64,000 bases of DNA. Source: Tetrahymena thermophila SB210. Its lineage: Eukaryota > Ciliophora > Oligohymenophorea > Hymenostomatida > Tetrahymenidae. Every line of letters starts with the position of its first letter. The first letter of the stretch is position 1. Made by a program: the position numbers and the translations under genes. Under the pieces are notes generated by a model. It was not told where the DNA came from, did no database searches, and saw nothing but the letters and a program-made list of their open reading frames with translations. The DNA is taken from positions 620,001 through 684,000 of the forward strand of contig NW_002476365.1 in NCBI RefSeq assembly GCF_000189635.1, given 5' to 3'. Below, piece by piece: positions 13,101 through 24,506 of the stretch.

Positions 13101-13174
13101 CTAAAGATAACCCAAATTACACACAAGAAAAGTTATTAGAACAAAAAAAGGCTGGTAAAAAGGGTAAAAGATGA
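7171..13174 (+). CDS. ADGB: Androglobin-like protein with calpain-like domain
   Basis: ATG at 7171 and TGA at 13172-13174, with about 12 introns (the largest about 9993-10494), give roughly 1,550 residues, close to animal androglobin (about 1,670). The calpain-like region around residues 230-400 has GRYWVKLYYLGKERKIEIDD, then KMPVNF and a WTCIITKAIFKL helix, as in the androglobin protease-like domain. Later landmarks shared with androglobin: SGFAYPLIE, LQYIEKYIPTKYGIIFREKL, and SWEDSEPGRADKSKKSRKKF. The C-terminus is helical and lysine-rich. Animal androglobin combines a calpain-like module with a circularly permuted globin and an IQ motif and is linked to cilia and sperm flagella. I could not identify a globin domain here, and the space between the calpain-like part and the later conserved blocks looks short for one. 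Orthology is inferred from the order of blocks. Confidence 0.7.
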
Positions 13175-13935
13175 AATAGAAAATAACAAATAAATTGTTT
13201 AAATAAATTATTTTTGTAACTATCTATCTACTATTTACTTTCAACTAAACAAATTGACATATTAATTTATCAGTTTTATCTATCAAAAAAGAGTTATTTT
13301 AATTTTTTATTTTGAATTATGAAATTTAATAATTACTGTAAATAGATAATAATTCTCACAAAATCCATAAAAATTTGTTAATTAATTAATTATCTAATTA
13401 AAAATTTAAATTTTATCTATTTGTTTAAAAAAAGAGTCTGTCTCTAAAAATTCCAAGCAATCTATTTTAATTATTTATTTTCTATTAGAAATAATAATAT
13501 CTTAGTTTAATTGTTAAGAAAAATTGGTTTGTTTTGATCATATTTATTTTCAATTAATAGAACTTAATATTTTACTTAAAACTTTTTATGACATTATTTT
13601 TACAATAAATATTTTTAAGATTAAAAAAAATTAAATTTACAAATTTTAACTGTTATCATTTTTATTAAAAAATAAAAACAGTGTATAAACTTAAATATAA
13701 ATATTTAAACTTACTAAAAATAAAATCATAAATTGATACATTTTTATTGGAAATTTATTGAATTTTTTGAATTAGAATCAAATTTTTTATGAAAATTTAA
13801 TTGTTTTGATACAGAAAACATAAATTATTATAATTTCTTTTCTTAGGTTTAGGTTGATTAAGAATTTTAAACAGTCATCTTGATTTATTTATAAATCTTA
13901 TGTAAGAAGGAATTAAAATTTGAAATAATCTTGCT
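13175..13935. other. AT-rich convergent spacer
   Basis: This lies between the ends of a plus-strand and a minus-strand gene and so should hold both 3' UTRs. I see nothing else in it. Confidence 0.5.
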
Positions 13936-15889
13936 TCACTCTAAATATTAATCCCATATATATAGGTTTGGTTTGTAAGAAATAAACTCAGCAACATGCA
14001 ATTTATAAGCTAAAATAGAGAGCATAATGGATGTCTTTGCATGGATTAATTCATAGATGTTAAAAGGCATACAGGTATTTTTGGATATACTTTGAAGTTA
14101 CTTTGAATGAGTATCATAAGCACAGAATACAAATGTCTAATCTCTGAAATGGGTCTCAATAAGATTTTTATAAATATCAAAAATATTGTGTCTAATTACA
14201 TTTTTATTTTTTTTATTTTTACTCAAAAAATTTGCATATTCTTATTCTTCGCCTGATAACTCACCAGATTTTTTTTTTAATTCTTCAAAGGAAGAAAAGT
14301 TTTCAAAATCCTGCTTGAATAGTTAATTGTCAGATGAAAAGCCACTTAGGGATGTCATTGAAGATTGGCTTAAATATTCTAAATTATTTTAACTGTTATA
14401 TTAATAGTTCAAGTAATTCATTACTGCATTATTTTAATGATTTTCATCTTTTTTATTTTTTTTGTGAGTTTTAAATTTGTATTTAACGTATTTTATGTCA
14501 CTACTATCATTAAATTATTATGTGTGAATAAAAGAAATATTATTATTTAAACCTAAAAACTAAAACCAATTTGACTTTAATTCATTTGAGTAATATATTT
14601 TTTTAATAAACTGATCTGATTTGGTATTGACTAAGTTAACTTTGATATCATTTAGAATGACAGCGTTGAGTGTATTATGCAATAAAACTTAAATCTAGTA
14701 TTTATTTATATCAAATTTATTACTTAAATTTTGACAATCTTGCTGAAAAGTACTACTCATGTACTGATTTATATGCTATGTTAAATATTAACTTTGACTA
14801 TCATTAAACTGCACATATATCTCCAAGATCTGTTTTGTGTAAATCTAATCCATATCTATAAAGACTTTCTTTACGTAATTCATATAATTTTGGAAGAATT
14901 TTTTTGGGTTTTAGTTGCTTTCTTTTTTTCTTTTTTTGAAATAAATATTAAGTTACAAGTTTTTAACTTCTAGTTAGATGTTTAATTTTCTAAATGAATT
15001 TTATATGTCATTAAAATAGCTGTAGCTAGGCGACTTAGAAAAGCCTTCATCATCAATATGCAGTAAATTTAAATTTACTTTGAGAGGATTTGCTAATATT
15101 TTATCTAAAACCTATGGCTTTACAAGACGGATATAGAGATTGTAAATAGAATCGTCAACATAAGAATATGTCAAACAATGTGCATCATTTTCTTAATCTT
15201 TAACAAAACCACTTGTAGAAGAAAAGTGTGGATTATCAGTTCCAGTGATTGCTTAACTCAGCAGAGATTCAATAAAGATATCAATATTTTTACATATTTC
15301 CCTTATTTTTGCATATTCAGCTATTTTAAAAGTTATCTACTTGCTAGCGTCAAAAGATTCATCTGCAGCTGCTGTGTAGTCATCTATGCCAAGATCTTCG
15401 CTTGAATCATCAGAATACATATTCATTCTAGCCATTTCATTGGCCTCATCCGTTTCTATTAACTTATAATATATTTACTGGTTCAAAATTGATTACAATT
15501 GCTATTAAATCTTTTGTTTGTTAAACTTTTCTCTCAGCTTTTGAACTACATTGATATAATAAATGGCCAATCCTTTAGATTGAGCGTTATTTAATATTTA
15601 TTTTTATCCAAATTCATCTTCTCCTTCTAAATACTCCATCACATAAAAGTTTCCTTTAAGATTGACTAGTAGGAATTCATCTTGCTTAATGTTTTAATCT
15701 ATTTTTTTTAATATAATTCATAGGTGATTTTTATAAATTGATTTAAATTACTAATAAACTCCATAATATCCTTTAATTTTGATAATTAATTTAAAATTTT
15801 GATAAGTAGATTAAGTAATCAGTATGTATTACTTTATCAAATTTTATCACCAAAAATTAAATTTTCAAATTTCTGGAATTATTCATCAT
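13936..15889 (-). CDS. Unrecognised 612-residue protein
   Basis: Reading from ATG at 15889 gives exons 15833-15889, 15752-15770 (a 19-nt micro-exon) and 13936-15698. They total 613 codons with consistent phases and a TGA at 13936-13938. The last exon is open for over 580 codons, too long for chance, and carries dozens of TAA/TAG glutamines. The protein is hydrophilic and rich in N, K, D and S, with stretches predicted to be coiled or disordered (for example MYSDDSSEDLGIDDY). No signal peptide or membrane segment is obvious. I recognise no domain. The micro-exon is the weak part of the model; the true start could lie elsewhere. Probably a ciliate-specific cytosolic protein, but no function can be assigned. 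Confidence 0.65.
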
Positions 15890-16407
15890 AATTAATTATC
15901 TCATTCAATAATTTAAAAAATCTCTTCAGAGCTTTTTAATATAAGTGTGATTAAAGGTAAAAATACATTTTGGTGTCATTTTAAAATTAGTATTTTCTTG
16001 CTTTTATCATTAATCAAATGAATTTATGCCTGATTGATCACAATTTATATGATAATTACAAACACACGGTTATCAAATATGTTGAATATAATTTAATAGC
16101 AATAAAATAATTTTAAGTTTTTCTAAATGTGTTTGGTTTAATTTCAAAAGTTTATAAATAAATAAATAAATAACACTTCACAGTTTATGTATAAAATATT
16201 GTATTTATTTATAAATAATAATAATATAGTATATATAGTTTTTATATCCTTTATTTGATTTATTCATAATTAATAATAATAATATATATAGGTTTATTTA
16301 TAATTCAATACTTAAAAGATAGCGAGATTGATAAGACTAAAAAATATATTAAAGATTCCTATTTTAAAGTGAAAATTAATTAGCAGTAAGTTAGTAAGTA
16401 CTCTTAA
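15890..16407. promoter_or_regulatory. Divergent intergenic region upstream of the USP40-like gene
   Basis: About 520 AT-rich bases lie between the divergent starts at 15889 (minus) and 16408 (plus). The stretch contains ATAAATAA and TAATAA runs. No defined element is recognised. Confidence 0.3.
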
Positions 16408-19400
16408 ATGTAAGAAGAATCTAAACCAAAAAATTGTGCACATAACTTAGAAAAGCCCGTTTAGGAGAGATAGTCAAAGGAATTTGTAGGATTAAAAAAT
16501 AAGGGTGCCACATGCTATTTAAATTCATTGATTTAAGCATATTACGCGACTCCAGAGTTTAGAAAATCTATATTTGATATGCAATTATGTGTAAAGACTT
16601 TTATCAAATTTTATCTAAAGCAATAAGCTGAAAAAATGAGCAATTAGCACTAAGTCAAACTTTTTTGTATTTTAATTTAAATAAAAAAGGTAGAAAATAT
16701 TACTAAAAAGAGCAATTTTGTAGAAAATACAAATAGGCACAACTTTTTGCTAGCATTCCAAAAACTTTTTGTAGAAATGTAGGAATTAAATGTTTCTCAC
16801 ATGAGGTAAAATATTCATAAATTATTTTTTATGAAACGACTAACAAAGAGCTCCATACATACATACTTGGAAATAAAAAACTATATATACTTAAAATTTA
16901 AACAAAAAGCACTGAAGACGTTACTAAAAGTTTTGGTTGGGACTCCAACGAAGCCCTGTAGCAACAAGATATATAGGAAGCAATTAGGTAAAACAAGCGA
17001 TATATTTCTGCTAATCAAATGATTAAATCAAATTGAATATGTAAAGCAATGCTAGATATTAACAATTTTCTATTTAAAATAATAGAGTTATTTTTGATGG
17101 ATTAGAAAAAGCTCTTAAAGGAACTGAATTTTAAAATAAACTATTAGAAAACTTCAAGTAATTTTATTTATGAATTACCCTTCATTTAGCTATTTTATAG
17201 CATATCTGATCAATAAGAATAATCAAATAAAACATTAATTGATTAATGAAGATAAATATTTCTAAAATATTGTTTGAAGTGAAAATAGATAGATATGCTG
17301 TTTAACTATAAAATCTAATAAATGTTATTATTTTAGATACATTAATCTGTTATTTTAAAATTAAAGAATCGAGACTGTTGATAAAATAAAATGTTTAAAT
17401 TGCGGAAATTCTAGTGAAAGAATTAATATATAATATGATTTAATGACTTAAGTAAAATAAATAATTCAATTAAAAATTAAATAAAAATTCTTTCATAAAA
17501 AATAAAAAAGATCAAAGGGTAAACTTGTCTAGAAGAAAGTTTGATCAATTTTTAAAATTATGAAAAGCTTAATGGCGACAATAAATACAATTGTGAAAAT
17601 TGTGGCTCTAAGGTAACAAAATAATATAAATATTTAAGTTCTATTTTTTAAAGTTTATGAAAATTTTTTCAAAAAGTATTTAATTTATTTTAACTTAAAA
17701 AAAATTATTAAATTAAAATAAAATAAAAGTTTTTATTTGATCAAATTTAATTTAAATTAAAATTAATTAAACTATAAAATTAAAAGTAAGACGCTTTAAA
17801 GGGGACAATTATCAGAAAACTTCCTAACATTTTGACTATATCTTTGCTACGTTTTGAATTCGATATGGTAAAATTGTAGAGGAGTAAGCTGAATGACAGA
17901 TTTACCTTTGGATTAGAGTTAGATGCTTCTCTATTTTGTGATTAATTTGATGATTTATAATCCGACTAAGGAGAATAATCTATTTATGAGCTTTATGCTG
18001 TACTTATCCATAAAGGTGGAGCTCATGGAGGTAAATAAATAAATAAAGTTTTTTAAATATAATAAAAAATAATTTTGAAATATTATTAAGGACACTATCA
18101 TACATATATTAGAGATTTCTCTTAAAATAGTGACTGGGTAGATCCTAAAATTAAAAAAGAATCTAACCAAGATGAGATAAATTAAAATTCAGAGTAAATA
18201 AGTACACAATTCTAAATAATGTTTAATAACTTATTATTTTTTTCTACAAAAAGTGCATCAAAATAGATGGAAATAGAAATCTAAGATAACCACGAAAAGT
18301 CATCAAATGGAAAGAATGGCAACGGGAATCATTAAAATGGAAATAGCAGTAGTAGCTATAATAACAAATCTTTAAAAAGAAATACAAGAAGAGCAAACAA
18401 AGGTAATGACTAATAAGATGATGAACCTTTTCCAATTCCAGTCGAAAATCAAAGTCTATTAGAGAATTGGTTTGATATTGATGATGAAATCATCAAATGC
18501 ATTTCAGGAAATAAAATATAAAAATAATTTGGTAGTAATTCTGATAAAGAAAGTGCTTACATTTTATTGTACAGAAAAAAATCTCTTCCAAGGCTAAACT
18601 TGAAAATACCTGCATACTTTGAAGAGCACATTAATTCCATCAACAATGTTTTCTAATAAGAAAGAACCCACTATGAAAACGAAAAAAATTCAATAGAATT
18701 GGCAATTAGATCTTATGAAAATTTGAATGTAAAATTATTTAAACTTATCTTAAAAAATATAATTATTATTTATAAAATAGTTAAAGACTTTTAAGTTCAA
18801 CGAAAATGCAGAACCTACAAAAATGATAAAAATCTCTAAAAATTAAAAAGTTTCTGATCTTTACGAACTGCTGAACTTAAGTAGCGAGTATTCCCTATTC
18901 GAAATAGCCTATTGTGAAAATTAAATGGTTTAAATTTACTAAGAGGTTATTTATGATGAGGAAAAAGTAAAGTTTAATAATTAACTATGTTTGATTGGTT
19001 GTTTGTATAAATTTTGTTTTTAAAAAAGAAAGTAGGAGATATGGATTTAGAACATCGCTCAGAACTCATATATATAAGTAAATTGTAAAATGAAATTGAT
19101 TACAATAAAATGCAGAAATATTGTGGTAAAGAAAACACTCCTTATTTGATCAAGGTATAAAAATTTATTATTTAAATAGTAAATTTTAAGTAAAAGTTTT
19201 TATTTAAAAGGTTATAAAAAATGGTGAGAATCAGGGTGATATTATATTCCACAGTAGTAGAAGCTTGAGAGATCTTAAATAAACTCTTGTACACTTATAT
19301 GATGTACCTTATCATAAATAGTATCTGAAAGTTGCCAACGGAGGAGCTACATAGCAAATTCCAAATCATGTTTCATCAGAAGAATAGACTATTAGTGATT

Positions 19401-21422
19401 TAGGCATCATCTAAGACTCAACCATTATTTTAAGTGAATTAGAAGATGTAATTTTAATAATTCAACCTTTCATCAAATAAAATAAATATTATCTATTTTA
19501 AATAAGACTGAAATGATTCAGGAAGGAAAACTCTAAGAAGATCAAAGATATATAATTCTAGAATATGGCAAAGGACAGCCAAAAAAATATGGTAATTAAT
19601 TTTAAATTATATTGAATTATTTTTAATTTAAATTTCTTCAAATAAAAAGTGATTAATATAAATGACACTCTTATGAAAATTAAAAATTAATTTGTCGAAT
19701 CTTTAACAAACGACCCAAAATTAACATGGAGATTCAGACAGTAAGTTATGAATTCTTTATATTAAATTTAAATATATGTTCGGGTAATAGTGTTGACGAA
19801 AATAAAATCTATAAACATGAAGACTATGATAAATCATTCAAGGAAATTATGCCAGAGAGTACTTAATAAGATGAAATTAGGTTATAATTAGAGGAAGGCC
19901 CTACTCCTAACAAAGAAGAAGTTATCATCACCTTCAAGTTTTATGATGATAATTTTCAGCAAGATGTATCAAGAGAGGTGATAGCAAATCAATCTTCAAC
20001 AATCAAAGAAGTGTAAGATTTATATTTAAATGCAAAGGCTAATAACATATTACTATTATTAAAGAAAAGAAAAAGCTTGTTCTCTGTTAGAACTGGATCC
20101 ATAGGAATATTTCGTGTATAAAGTAGATGAAAATGAGCAACCTTCAACTTGTGTGAAAAGAGAAGGACAACTTTTAAACTCTTCAAACTTAAAAAAATGC
20201 ACACTATTTTATTTGATATCAATTACATAAAATGTAGGAGTTTCTGAATAAGAGTATGTGCTCTATTACTATCCTGATGATAATTATGCCAATTCTGCTT
20301 TCATAGGCTAAATTATCTTAAATAAAAACTTAACTGTAGATGAAATAAAAGAAACCATAGCTCAAAATGAAAAGCTTAGAGATCTCACACTTCACTTAGT
20401 TGATAAATTAGTAATGATAATTAGTTAATAAAGATTAATATTTTAAACTATTCTTTATCAAAAAAAATAAGGAAAAAGATAATATTAGATTAAGAGAAAT
20501 GAGAAAAAACCATTAAATGGGTACTATACTGAAAAAGAGTGATAAAAAATTTGGTAAAATTGTTGGTAGCTCAATTGAAGTGCTGTGTGTATAGGTAGAA
20601 AAATTTAAAGATCTTTTAAATAATTAGTTTTTATAATTGTATAATTTAAAATAAATAGATTAAAGCTTAAAAAGAAGTTTTAGAAGAAGATGACTTAGTC
20701 CTCCAAATCACAAAGCGTAAAGTTGAAACTTAAAGTTACGAATAAAATGAAGAATTCATCTTCAAGGCTGGAAAGGCACCTACTATAAATGACTTAAAAA
20801 GAGAGATTATAAAGCATTTGAAATTAGAAATTACTGAAGATGAAATTGATATAGCTAAGCATTACATAAATTAATTTGAGTGGCGAGAAATCAACTTAAA
20901 AACAATTTAAAAATACAAAGAATCATAGTTAAAAGCCATTACAAAAAAAAAAGGTAAGAAGAAGAAAGGTACAGCTTCTAAGTCATAAACTTCAAATTAA
21001 TAAAATTAAGTGCCACAAGAGAGTGAATTAATTGGTAAATTAAATAATTAAAAATAAATTAAATATTTTATTCAACAAATTAAAAGATATTTTAGAAGAT
21101 TTGAAGAAAAGTCCTTACCTTTTAAAAGATGGAGGTATTTAATTAAATTTAAATAAACTAACATCTATTTTTTAATACAAATAAAAATTTAGATGAAATT
21201 GGATATAGACTTAAAAGTGAAAACTTGGATGGGAAGGATGATTTTCAAACTGAGTAAGATAAAGAAAATAAAAAAATTTACTAAACAAAAAAGAAAAACA
21301 AAGATTAGTGGTAATCCATCAATTTTGATGATGACAAGGGATTTGTGCTAAACTTAAACTTTGAAGATGACGATGATGAAGATAATGATATGCAAGAGGA
21401 AAAAGATGATTCTAATGAGTGA
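16408..21422 (+). CDS. USP40: Ubiquitin carboxyl-terminal hydrolase, USP40 type
   Basis: A cysteine protease that removes ubiquitin from proteins. ATG at 16408 and TGA at 21420-21422, with many AT-rich introns. The Cys box is GLKNKGATCYLNSLIQ, catalytic Cys36 (codon 16513-16515). Next come TKSFGWDSNEALQQQDIQEA and a zinc-ribbon remnant CENCGSK, then LPNILTISLLRFEFD. The His box is YELYAVLIHKGGAHGGHYHTY, split by an intron after GGAG; the catalytic His is the CAC at 18093-18095. The IHKGG..GGHYH.YI.D pattern and a downstream WFDIDDE...KESAYILLYRK block are as in animal USP40, not USP7. The long C-terminal half has ubiquitin-like segments (such as YVLYYYPDDNYANSAFIGQI) and ends in an acidic tail. 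A complete catalytic set suggests an active enzyme. Exact splice sites in 17150-17640 are uncertain. Confidence 0.85.
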
Positions 21423-23715
21423 TTAAAAGAATTTTTGGGTATGTATCTACTTACTTGCTGTATTTTTTAATCTTATCATAAAAAAATTTTTTTCAAGGGA
21501 ATTAAAAATTTACTTTTATTTATATCTAAATTAACTTAAAATGTATGTATTATATATATTTATTTCAAATTATTTAATATTTTATAATAAAATAATAATT
21601 CTCAAATTAGTTTTCTATATACATTTAAACAAACAATTATCAAACATTAGTCTTGCCTTATTTATCATAGATACATTTTTAGTTTTATTTTTAAAAAGTA
21701 TGTATTTACAATAAATTCTCATCAAAAAGTTATAGACTAAATTGTATATTTAAAAAAATTTTTAAATTAAATAGAGATAAAATGAATATATAATTCGTTT
21801 TTATCTTCATTAATCAAGTGAAAAGCCCAAAATTATATAGTTTATTAATATTCAATTTAAAATTTAAAATTTTTTATTAGATTCTGTTTTTATATAAAAT
21901 TCATAATTGAATTTATTTTAATAATAAATCTTTATTAAAAAAATCATTGCAAAAAAATTTACTCATTATATTTTATCAAACTACAAATTAAAATTTTTTA
22001 TAAATCAAATGAATCTTAAAAAATTTTTTGTTTTTTATAGATTGTTAAGATTTATAAGTAAAATGATAATTTATAGACACTAATTAATTGTGTATAAAAT
22101 TTTTTGTAAAATTTCAATATCCATCAGTTTATGTTAAAAGAAATATTGCAAATGTTTATGTTTATTAATTTTATTTGCATAATCAATTTAGTTTATACTA
22201 GCATAAAAGAATAATATTAATTCTTGTCATTTTTAAAGTATGATTTCAAGATTATTACATTTTAAGAATCAAATGAATCTTTAAAAACATTATCTCATTT
22301 TTGATTTAAATATCTAAAATTAAAAATAACAATAAATCTTTATCTTTACTTATATTAATTTATTTAATTGAATTATCTTAAAATAAAATTTTTGCAAAGC
22401 AACTTTAAAATTTTTTTGACATTCAGAGGGAGGGTAGTTAAATAATAATAATTATTTTAAATTCAAGAAATAGTGCCTAAAAATAAAAAAACTCATCAAT
22501 TAAATATTATTTTCTTCAAATAAATCTCACCTCCTCTTCTCAAAAGAAAGGTAAAAAAATAAAAATTTAATGCATAAAAATAAAAAATGAAATTAATATT
22601 ATTTCTAAAAACAATTTTTGCTTTTTTATAAATGGTGAAAGTAAAATATGAACAAAATTAATATAAAAGCCTAAAAAGTAAATAAAATATCAAGATCTGC
22701 ACCAACATAGTTAGTGATATTTTAATTTCAGGATTAACCGTACTGATTGATAATTATATAAAATTATTCATATTTATTTATTACTAGTTTTACTTTTCAA
22801 AGTTTATTAAATAAAAGTTTTTTATATTTTAAACAAATAACATTATTTAAAATATATACTTAACCTAAAGTGACAAACAATTAAATTTTAATTTTATATT
22901 AATTAAATATTCTAAATTTTATATAATGCAAGTTCTAACTATATAGAATGAAAAATATTTAAAGTTTTATTAACAAATTAATAGATCTATAATTATTTCA
23001 AGAGTCTTCTGAAAATTAAAATACTTTTTAAATTTTAAATAAAATTCTTAAAAATTTCTTTATTAAGTAAAATAATAATTATTTAATCTGTTGTAAGAGA
23101 TTGGTCATCTTTCTTGACATTAAAATTTGTATTAAATAATTTAATTCGTTGTAAAATTTTAATCTTTTAGAGTTTTTTATTTAAAAAATGAATAGATTTA
23201 TTATATTTTTATGGTTTTTGTATTAAAAATAAATAACTATTTTATTAAATTGAATAAGAAGGTGCAAGAAACAAGAAAGAATTGAAGAAAAAGATACATT
23301 TGAAAGAATTAATAACTAAAGTATAGAGAGATAGAAAAATAGCTATTTCAATAAATAATTTTGAGGGAAAGATTAATATATAGCAGCTAATCTGATGAAA
23401 GCGGTGAGTGAGGAATTATTTTTAAATAAAGGTTGTTTATATATTTTTGATACTAAAGTTCTATCTATTAGTATTTTCTTAATTTAATTATTTTTTGATG
23501 GAGTTCTATTCATGTAATTAATTTGATAAATGATATTAATAATCATTAATAAGGATAAGGCCCCTTTCTTTTTTATTGTTAAATAGTCGGAAACATAAAA
23601 AAATTTATATAATTTTTATTAAATAAATCATTTAAATCATTTAAAAAGCAAAAAAAAAAGTAAAAAGAGCTTTTGCTATTAAATATACACATAAAATATA
23701 TAAACAAAAGAAGAT
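21423..23715. other. Long AT-rich spacer
   Basis: About 2.3 kb without a recognisable gene on either strand. It has many A/T homopolymers and no open frame with credible composition. The purine-rich stretch at 23250-23420 may be upstream or 5' UTR sequence of the E2 gene. Nothing else is seen. Confidence 0.5.
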
Positions 23716-24159
23716 ATGAACAAGCGTATGGAAAAGGAATTCGCTGATATCAGCAACAACCCTCCTAAAGGTGTTTCTATTAAGAAAGGTAACGACCAAA
23801 CTAAGTGGGAAATCACCATTGCTGGCCCTGAAGGTAGCGTTTATCATGGTCACAACTTCAAGGTTATCTGCTCCTTCCCTGATAACTATCCTTTCAAAAT
23901 GCCTGACTTTGCTTTCGAAACTATGATCTGGCACCCTAACGTAACCGACAAGGGTGAAGTTTGCAAGGAAATGCTTGGTGAAAAGGAATGGGTTCCCACA
24001 AAGTAAGTTAAAACTGTTATTGAAATTATTGCCTCTATGTTAGCTGAACCTAATGTTGATTCTGCTATCAACAACGAAGCTGCTAAGCAATATAAATCTG
24101 ATCCAAAGGAATTTGAAAAAAAAGCTAAGGAATTTATCAATCAATATTGTAAAAAGTGA
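23716..24159 (+). CDS. Ubiquitin-conjugating enzyme E2 (single exon, 147 aa)
   Basis: The E2 carries ubiquitin or a related modifier as a thioester between E1 and an E3 ligase. The whole UBC core is present in 147 residues: YPFKMPDFAF, the HPN motif at residues 73-75 (WHPNVTDKGEVC) and the catalytic Cys83. The downstream W and the DSAINNEAAKQY helix are also present. The KGEVC context and length are closest to the UBE2L (UbcH7) branch, but I cannot exclude another E2 or a UBL-specific one. One in-frame TAA (24003) is a glutamine inside the fold. Codon use differs sharply from the neighbours: AAG, GGT, GCT, CCT and ATC dominate, the pattern of highly expressed ciliate genes. No intron. TGA is at 24157-24159. 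Confidence 0.93.
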
Positions 24160-24506
24160 GCTCCAATATGACAACCATCATAGGTTTGCTTATTGGAAAT
24201 AAATCAAATGATAATTACTATTAAATTTTATTTGTTCAATAGTCATTTCTTCTTGTATATCGTAAAAATATAGTTAATAATGTTTTTTTATCATCTTAAG
24301 AAAATTGTCGTCTATCTATCTATTTTTCTCTATTTCCTCTTTGCCAAAAACTATTTCCTCATATCTTTGATCTGACTAAAAAAAATATCTATTAAATAAC
24401 CTATTCTAGTTGAGATTTCATTTTTTATTCTCTTTAAAATAAATACTTTCGATTTAACTATTTTAAGGAGTGCATCCAAATGTATTTAAACATTATATTT
24501 TAGGTA
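24160..24506. other. Spacer between E2 and LRR genes
   Basis: This holds the 3' UTR of the E2 gene and presumably the promoter of the next gene. Nothing specific is recognised. Confidence 0.35.

Noticed and set aside
23641-24140. Minus-strand frames of 84-97 codons opposite the E2 gene
   Set aside because: They are shadows of the biased codon pattern of the real E2 frame.
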